A stretch of DNA of 9,863 nt. It comes from JBDNFP01 sp041689775. GTDB lineage: Bacteria; Bacteroidota; Bacteroidia; Cytophagales; Spirosomataceae. Position numbers and translations under genes: made by a program. A model generated the notes under the pieces. That model was given only the letters and a program-made list of their open reading frames with translations, made no database searches and had not been told where the DNA came from. How positions within the stretch are numbered: the first letter of the stretch is position 1; each line of letters opens with the position of its first letter. Where the stretch lies: contig JBDNFP010000104.1 of assembly GCA_041689775.1 (NCBI GenBank), positions 1 to 9,863 of the forward strand, in the 5' to 3' direction. Below are positions 6,262 through 9,863 of the stretch, piece by piece.

Positions 6262-6606
6262 TTTCATACCCTTACTATCGATGGTACCGAGCAGCGTATT
6301 CAACATCCTTCCGAGGAAGGCTTATAGAAAAATAATTACTCTGCTGGTCTGCCACTTCGGCAAAAAAGGGCATACATTAAAAACGACTGTCGTAACAGGG
6401 TTAAGTAACCCATAAAAAATGATTTTAGCTATTTTTTATGGGTGAAACACACGATTATGCAATGTTAAAAGAGGACTTTTTATCTCATGAGGATTGATTC
6501 AAAAATTTTAAAATACGCCCATATTTAGGATATCAAGGATTTACCAAATATTATAATACGTAGGAACATATATACTCCAACCAAAACTCTAAAAAACTGC
6601 CTTTGA
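6262..6606 (+). pseudogene. Decayed IS5-type (DDE_Tnp_4-like) transposase remnant
   Basis: The + strand contains successive transposase segments in changing frames. TIDGTEQRIQHP (from 6277, with the first catalytic Asp in DGTE) is followed by stop 6325-6327. GKKGHTLKTTVVTGLSNP comes next in a second frame, then GETHDYAMLKEDFLSHED in a third (from 6441). After a stop the same frame continues FKNFKIRPYLGYQGFTKYYN; relatives have Asp-Leu-Gly-Tyr-Gln-Gly, so the second catalytic Asp appears replaced by Tyr. NIYTPTKTLKNCL follows after another frameshift. Order and spacing follow IS5-superfamily transposases of the DDE_Tnp_4 type. The N-terminal half and the C-terminal IEH region are missing or unrecognisable. 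It is a dead relic on the opposite strand from its neighbours. It ends about 90 bases before the 3' end of hflC. Confidence 0.72.
6398..6443 (+). repeat. Overlapping inverted repeats inside the IS5-type remnant
   Basis: A 13-bp perfect inverted repeat (arms 6408-6420 and 6431-6443, loop of 10) shares bases with a smaller one (gggtta at 6398-6403 pairing with taaccc at 6406-6411). The two hairpins cannot form together. They lie inside decayed transposase sequence and the long arm is AT-rich, so chance or IS origin is more likely than an active attenuator. Confidence 0.35.
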
Positions 6607-6696
6607 ATGGAGAACATAAACTATCTAATCGACAACTTTCAAGTCAATAAATCTCATTTATCACGAAATGGGATTCATATATTTTTTCATAAAATG

Positions 6697-7632
6697 TCAA
6701 TTCATCTTTTTCAAGTATTTATACAATTCGCTATCTGTTGAAATGAAGATGGATGTTTTTCCATCAAATGTCTTCTCAAATGTTTCCATTGATTTTAGAA
6801 ACCCATAAAGGCTTTTCGATTGTCTCGACTTATTATATGCTTTGGCATAAATAGAGGCCGCTTTGGCATCTGCTTTTCCTTTGATCATCTCAGCATCCCT
6901 GAATGCAATGGATTGTATATTTTTAAGCTCCCGTTCCTTCTCACCATTGATGCGTGAGGCTTCTCCTTGACCTTCCGAGCGAAATTTATCCGCGATGCGA
7001 AAACGTTCACTTTTCATTCGCTCATACACCTGATTCTGTACTTCCTGTACATAATTAATGCGTTTAAATCGAAAATCAAGTATCTTAATTCCCAGCTCAA
7101 TCGTCTGTTTATTGGCCGATTCCAATATCATATTCTGGATACTATCCCTACCCACATAAATCTTTGCCAAGGAGTCACCAATAATTTCAGTGTCAGATGA
7201 TTCAGGGACTCTGTTACTGGTTCGCACAGCCTCTTCAATGTCATTATTTGCTATAAAATCCCTTGTGTCCCCATCCAGAATATCATCAATACGTGATTGT
7301 GCATTCCGTTCGTTCGTTAATCGTTTAAAAAATTGAAGCGGATCTGTAATTTGCCATCTTGCATAGGTGTCGACAAAAATGAACTTTTTGTCCTTGGTAG
7401 GTACTTGATTTGGGTCACCATTCCATTCCATATAGCGCTTTTCGAAAAAATTAGCATCCTGTATGAAGGGTAGCTTAAAGTACATCCCGGGCTTAACAAT
7501 GGCATCTCCCACAGGCTTTCCAAACTGAGTGATTACCACTTGGTCCTTTTCCTGCACAATAAAAAAACTAGTGTTTAGACCTATCAGGATACTAATGACG
7601 GATATTGAAATTATGGTTGATTTAGTTTTCAT
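6697..7632 (-). CDS. hflC: HflC, FtsH protease modulator (SPFH/band 7 protein)
   Basis: The 311-residue protein is the C subunit of the HflKC complex, a large cage on the periplasmic side of the inner membrane that surrounds the FtsH protease and controls its access to membrane substrates. A single membrane segment lies at about 7-26. It is followed by the family's opening motif, FFIVQEKDQVVITQFGKPVG (23-42), with KPGMYFKLPF at 47-56. The SPFH domain runs to about 195. After it comes a long Lys/Glu/Ala-rich helix (about 205-268) including SEGQGEASRINGEKERELK and DAEMIKGKADAKA, which are hallmark HflC features. Length is near the E. coli protein (334). The start at 7632 overlaps the end of hflK by 11 bases, so the two are translationally coupled as in most bacteria. 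No clear terminator follows before the decayed IS5-type remnant. Confidence 0.93.
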   Translation of the reverse strand: MKTKSTIISISVISILIGLNTSFFIVQEKDQVVITQFGKPVGDAIVKPGMYFKLPFIQDANFFEKRYMEWNGDPNQVPTKDKKFIFVDTYARWQITDPLQFFKRLTNERNAQSRIDDILDGDTRDFIANNDIEEAVRTSNRVPESSDTEIIGDSLAKIYVGRDSIQNMILESANKQTIELGIKILDFRFKRINYVQEVQNQVYERMKSERFRIADKFRSEGQGEASRINGEKERELKNIQSIAFRDAEMIKGKADAKAASIYAKAYNKSRQSKSLYGFLKSMETFEKTFDGKTSIFISTDSELYKYLKKMN

Positions 7633-8608
7633 TATTTTCGGTTTTTTTGTTCATCTGCATTTGTAATAACGGCAACACATTGTTCCCTTTTTGATCTGTT
7701 ATGACTACGTTACCTATTTTGGGTATCACTTTTGACATTGTTTCAAGATAAATCCTTCTTTTCGTCACCTCAGAAGCCTTAATAAACTCATTATAAAGGG
7801 CCGTAAATCTGGCTGACTCCCCATCCGCGTTATTTACACGTTCGGCAGCATATCCTTCGGCTTGCTGAATGGTTTCTTCCGCTTGACCTCTTGCTTTGGG
7901 TATTACTTTGTTGTATTCTGATTTTGCCTGATTAATCAACGTTTCCTTTTCTTGCTGAGCTTCATTAACGGCATTGAAAGCCGCTTTTACCGGCTCTGGA
8001 GGATTGACATCCTGAAGTACCACCTGCTCTATTTTGATACCCATTGAATACTCCCTACATATTTGCTGAATGAGTTCCTGTAACTTGCTTCCTATTTCCG
8101 TACGGCCAACGGTCAGTACTTCATTTACGGTGCGGTCACCCACAATTTGTCTCATTGCAGCCTCAGAGATGGCACGGAGAGTACTCTGGGGATTTCTGAC
8201 TCTGAACAGATTATTATAAGCGTCATCTATCCTGTATTGTACAACCCATTGCACCTCTGCAAGATTAAGGTCGCCAGTAAGCATCAGTGATTCATCTTTT
8301 GTACTTGATGATTCACTGTATTGAGTGTTGACCCCGGCTACGACCGTTCGGAAACCAAATTCTAGTTTCTGTTGCCTTTCTACTGGAACTTTATAAACAT
8401 CCTCAGCGAACGGTATCTTGAGATTCAATCCTGGTTCTACTTGTCGTACATACTTTCCAAATCGAGTGATAATACCTACCTCTTCAGTGCTTATCTGGAA
8501 AATTGATGACCATAAAATGATCACAAAAAATAATGATGCGATAATAAGACGCCAGTACTCAAGTATTTTTCCAAATTTCGAAGTTAGATTTAATTTTTCT
8601 ATGTTCAT
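7622..8608 (-). CDS. hflK: HflK, FtsH protease modulator (SPFH/band 7 protein)
   Basis: The 328-residue protein is the K subunit of HflKC and partners with the next gene product. A short basic N-terminus precedes a membrane segment at about 20-39. The SPFH domain opens with QISTEEVGIITRFGKYVR (38-55) and EPGLNLKIPF (58-67). TGDLNLAEVQWVVQYRI (111-127) and LQDVNPPEPVKAAFNAVNEA (198-217) are strong HflK signatures. A coiled-coil region follows (about 210-285, with AKSEYNKVIPKARGQAE), then a conserved YLETMSKVIPKIGNVV segment. E. coli HflK (419 residues) has a Gly/Pro-rich cytoplasmic N-terminal extension that is absent here; this explains most of the length difference. The gene starts 26 bases after the stop of the PoxB-type gene and overlaps hflC, so the three are likely one transcript. 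Confidence 0.93.
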   Translation of the reverse strand: MNIEKLNLTSKFGKILEYWRLIIASLFFVIILWSSIFQISTEEVGIITRFGKYVRQVEPGLNLKIPFAEDVYKVPVERQQKLEFGFRTVVAGVNTQYSESSSTKDESLMLTGDLNLAEVQWVVQYRIDDAYNNLFRVRNPQSTLRAISEAAMRQIVGDRTVNEVLTVGRTEIGSKLQELIQQICREYSMGIKIEQVVLQDVNPPEPVKAAFNAVNEAQQEKETLINQAKSEYNKVIPKARGQAEETIQQAEGYAAERVNNADGESARFTALYNEFIKASEVTKRRIYLETMSKVIPKIGNVVITDQKGNNVLPLLQMQMNKKTENNEN

Positions 8609-8634
8609 TTTTGTCTGTTTTCTAAATGATTATT

Positions 8635-9863
8635 TTATGAAAGCTCTTTTAGATATTTTAAATCCGATTTAGCTATGTTAATGACTTCAGCAGTTTTGCC
8701 ATTCATCATCAGCTTAGCCATCGAATTGGCCATTCCTATCACTTGTTCGAGCTTGATAGTTGGAGGCATTGCTAAGGCCTCTGGATCTGTAAAAATATTG
8801 ATAACGGCAGGGCCATCATGATTAAAACCATTGCGCAAGACTTCTTCTACATCTTTGGGTTCTTTAGCTTCCCAGGCAGCGATATTCATGGATTCGGCCA
8901 GCTTTACAAAATCTGGGTTTACCATATCGGTTTGCCAATCCATATAGCCTTCCACTCTCATTTCCAACTTTACCATCCCCAAGCATCTGTTGTTGAATAT
9001 AACGATTTTGACAGGTATTTTATATTGGCTGATGGTCATCAAATCGCCCAAGAGCATAGTGATGCCCCCATCTCCACAAAAGGCAATTACCTGTCTATTT
9101 GGGTGTGAAAGACCAGCTCCCATGGCCATTGGCATAGCATTCGCCATAGAGCCATGATTGAATGAACCTGTGAGATAACGATTTTTTCCAGCCTTTAAAT
9201 AACGCGCAGCCCATACCGCACTCATACCGGTATCGACGGTAAAAATGGCATCATCATTGGCAACTTTATCTATTAAGTAAGCCACATATTCGGGATGAAT
9301 GTGTTTCTCTTTTCCTTTTTCCTTGACATAGCTATCATACTTTTCTTCAACCTCCTGATGCATAGTGCGTATTGTATCAAGAAAATCTGTGTTAGACTTC
9401 TTCTCCACCATTGGCAAAAGTTCGTGGATGGTTGATTTAATATCGCCGCAATAGCCATAATCCACTTTGCCTCTGCGCCCCAGTCTTTCCGGTTTGGTAT
9501 CAATTTGAATGATTTTGCATTTCTCGGGCAAGAATTCGCTGTACGGAAAATCGGTTCCCAACATCAACAGAACATCGGCCTTGTGCATAGCTTCAAAACC
9601 CGATTTATTGCCCAACAATCCATTTAAGCCAACGGCAAATGGATTGTCTTTACGTTCGAAGAATATTTTTCCTCTAAAGCTATATCCCAATGGCGACTGT
9701 AATTTTGCAGCTAATTGCATTACCTCATCTACCGCATAGCGACATCCATGGCCAGCATAAAGCATCACTTTTTCATGGGAATTGATAACGTTTGCTAGTT
9801 CTTCAAGATGTTCTTCACTAGGTATTACCCTTGGCTCAGTGTAAAAATTTTTACCCGCCGAAT
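8635..9863 (-). CDS. poxB: PoxB-type thiamine-diphosphate pyruvate oxidase (5' end beyond the window)
   Basis: The frame is open from the right edge of the window, giving 408 residues of a protein that is about 570 long in E. coli; the N-terminal third, with the PYR domain, is outside. PoxB oxidatively decarboxylates pyruvate to acetate and CO2 using ThDP and FAD, passing electrons to quinone at the inner membrane. Visible parts are the central FAD-binding domain (MLYAGHGC, YSFRGKIFFERKDNPFAVGL, ADVLLMLGTDFPY, KIIQIDTKPERLG) and the C-terminal ThDP domain. The latter has AVWAARYL, GSFNHGSMANAMPMAMGA and the ThDP/Mg motif starting GDGG (visible residues 263-266) and ending FNN. The conserved KLEQ segment and a helical tail follow, corresponding to the region E. 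coli PoxB uses for membrane contact. GTG/ATG codons near 9768 are internal. hflK follows 26 bases downstream. Confidence 0.85.
   Translation of the reverse strand, partial: SAGKNFYTEPRVIPSEEHLEELANVINSHEKVMLYAGHGCRYAVDEVMQLAAKLQSPLGYSFRGKIFFERKDNPFAVGLNGLLGNKSGFEAMHKADVLLMLGTDFPYSEFLPEKCKIIQIDTKPERLGRRGKVDYGYCGDIKSTIHELLPMVEKKSNTDFLDTIRTMHQEVEEKYDSYVKEKGKEKHIHPEYVAYLIDKVANDDAIFTVDTGMSAVWAARYLKAGKNRYLTGSFNHGSMANAMPMAMGAGLSHPNRQVIAFCGDGGITMLLGDLMTISQYKIPVKIVIFNNRCLGMVKLEMRVEGYMDWQTDMVNPDFVKLAESMNIAAWEAKEPKDVEEVLRNGFNHDGPAVINIFTDPEALAMPPTIKLEQVIGMANSMAKLMMNGKTAEVINIAKSDLKYLKELS

Noticed and set aside
8818..9108. Open + strand frame of 96 codons
   Set aside because: It is antisense to the ThDP-binding domain of the PoxB-type gene, which is strongly supported on the - strand.
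1..9863. CRISPR arrays, tRNA or rRNA genes, anti-phage systems
   Set aside because: I saw no regularly spaced repeats, no tRNA-like cloverleaf or CCA end, and no recognisable defence proteins.

Overview
This AT-rich window most likely comes from a member of the Bacteroidota, probably a free-living Sphingobacteriales/Cytophagales type. The clues are the protein flavour (PRC-barrel stress proteins, a lipoprotein HtrA, a sterol-desaturase-like membrane enzyme), A/T-rich translation starts without clear Shine-Dalgarno sequences, and the kinds of transposase debris. Taxonomy is inferred from the sequence alone.

Layout. Positions 1-1014 are mobile-element debris on the + strand. They hold the C-terminal tail of an IS5-type transposase (3-152) and a deleted IS4-type element (267-1014) with 31-bp terminal inverted repeats around a transposase gene that has stops, frameshifts and a missing middle. 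A strong symmetrical hairpin (1087-1128) separates this from the genes to the right. All intact genes are on the - strand. They are a fatty acid hydroxylase/sterol desaturase family membrane protein (1221-2168); a compact run of four genes reading 5754 to 2372 (helical protein of unknown function, PRC-barrel protein, tandem PRC-barrel protein, HtrA/DegP-type lipoprotein protease); and a second run reading from the right edge to 6697 (PoxB-type pyruvate oxidase, cut by the window edge, then HflK and HflC).

The 940 bases between the two runs (5755-6696) look empty but are not. They hold a decayed third PRC-barrel gene on the - strand (5886-6198) and a frameshifted IS5-type transposase remnant on the + strand (about 6262-6606). 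The 187-codon gene at 5191-5754 starts with about 15 residues that look like the start of an IS30-family transposase, so its 5' end may itself be a product of IS insertion and deletion.

Function. HtrA handles damaged envelope proteins, HflK/HflC control the membrane protease FtsH, PRC-barrel proteins recur in stress-linked loci, and PoxB is a membrane-associated oxidase tied to stationary-phase metabolism in E. coli. Together the window reads as an envelope-stress and membrane-quality-control neighbourhood that has been rearranged by IS elements. No entirely new system is evident. The most interesting points are the PRC-barrel/HtrA module with its extra pseudogenised copy, and the apparently chimeric gene at its head.
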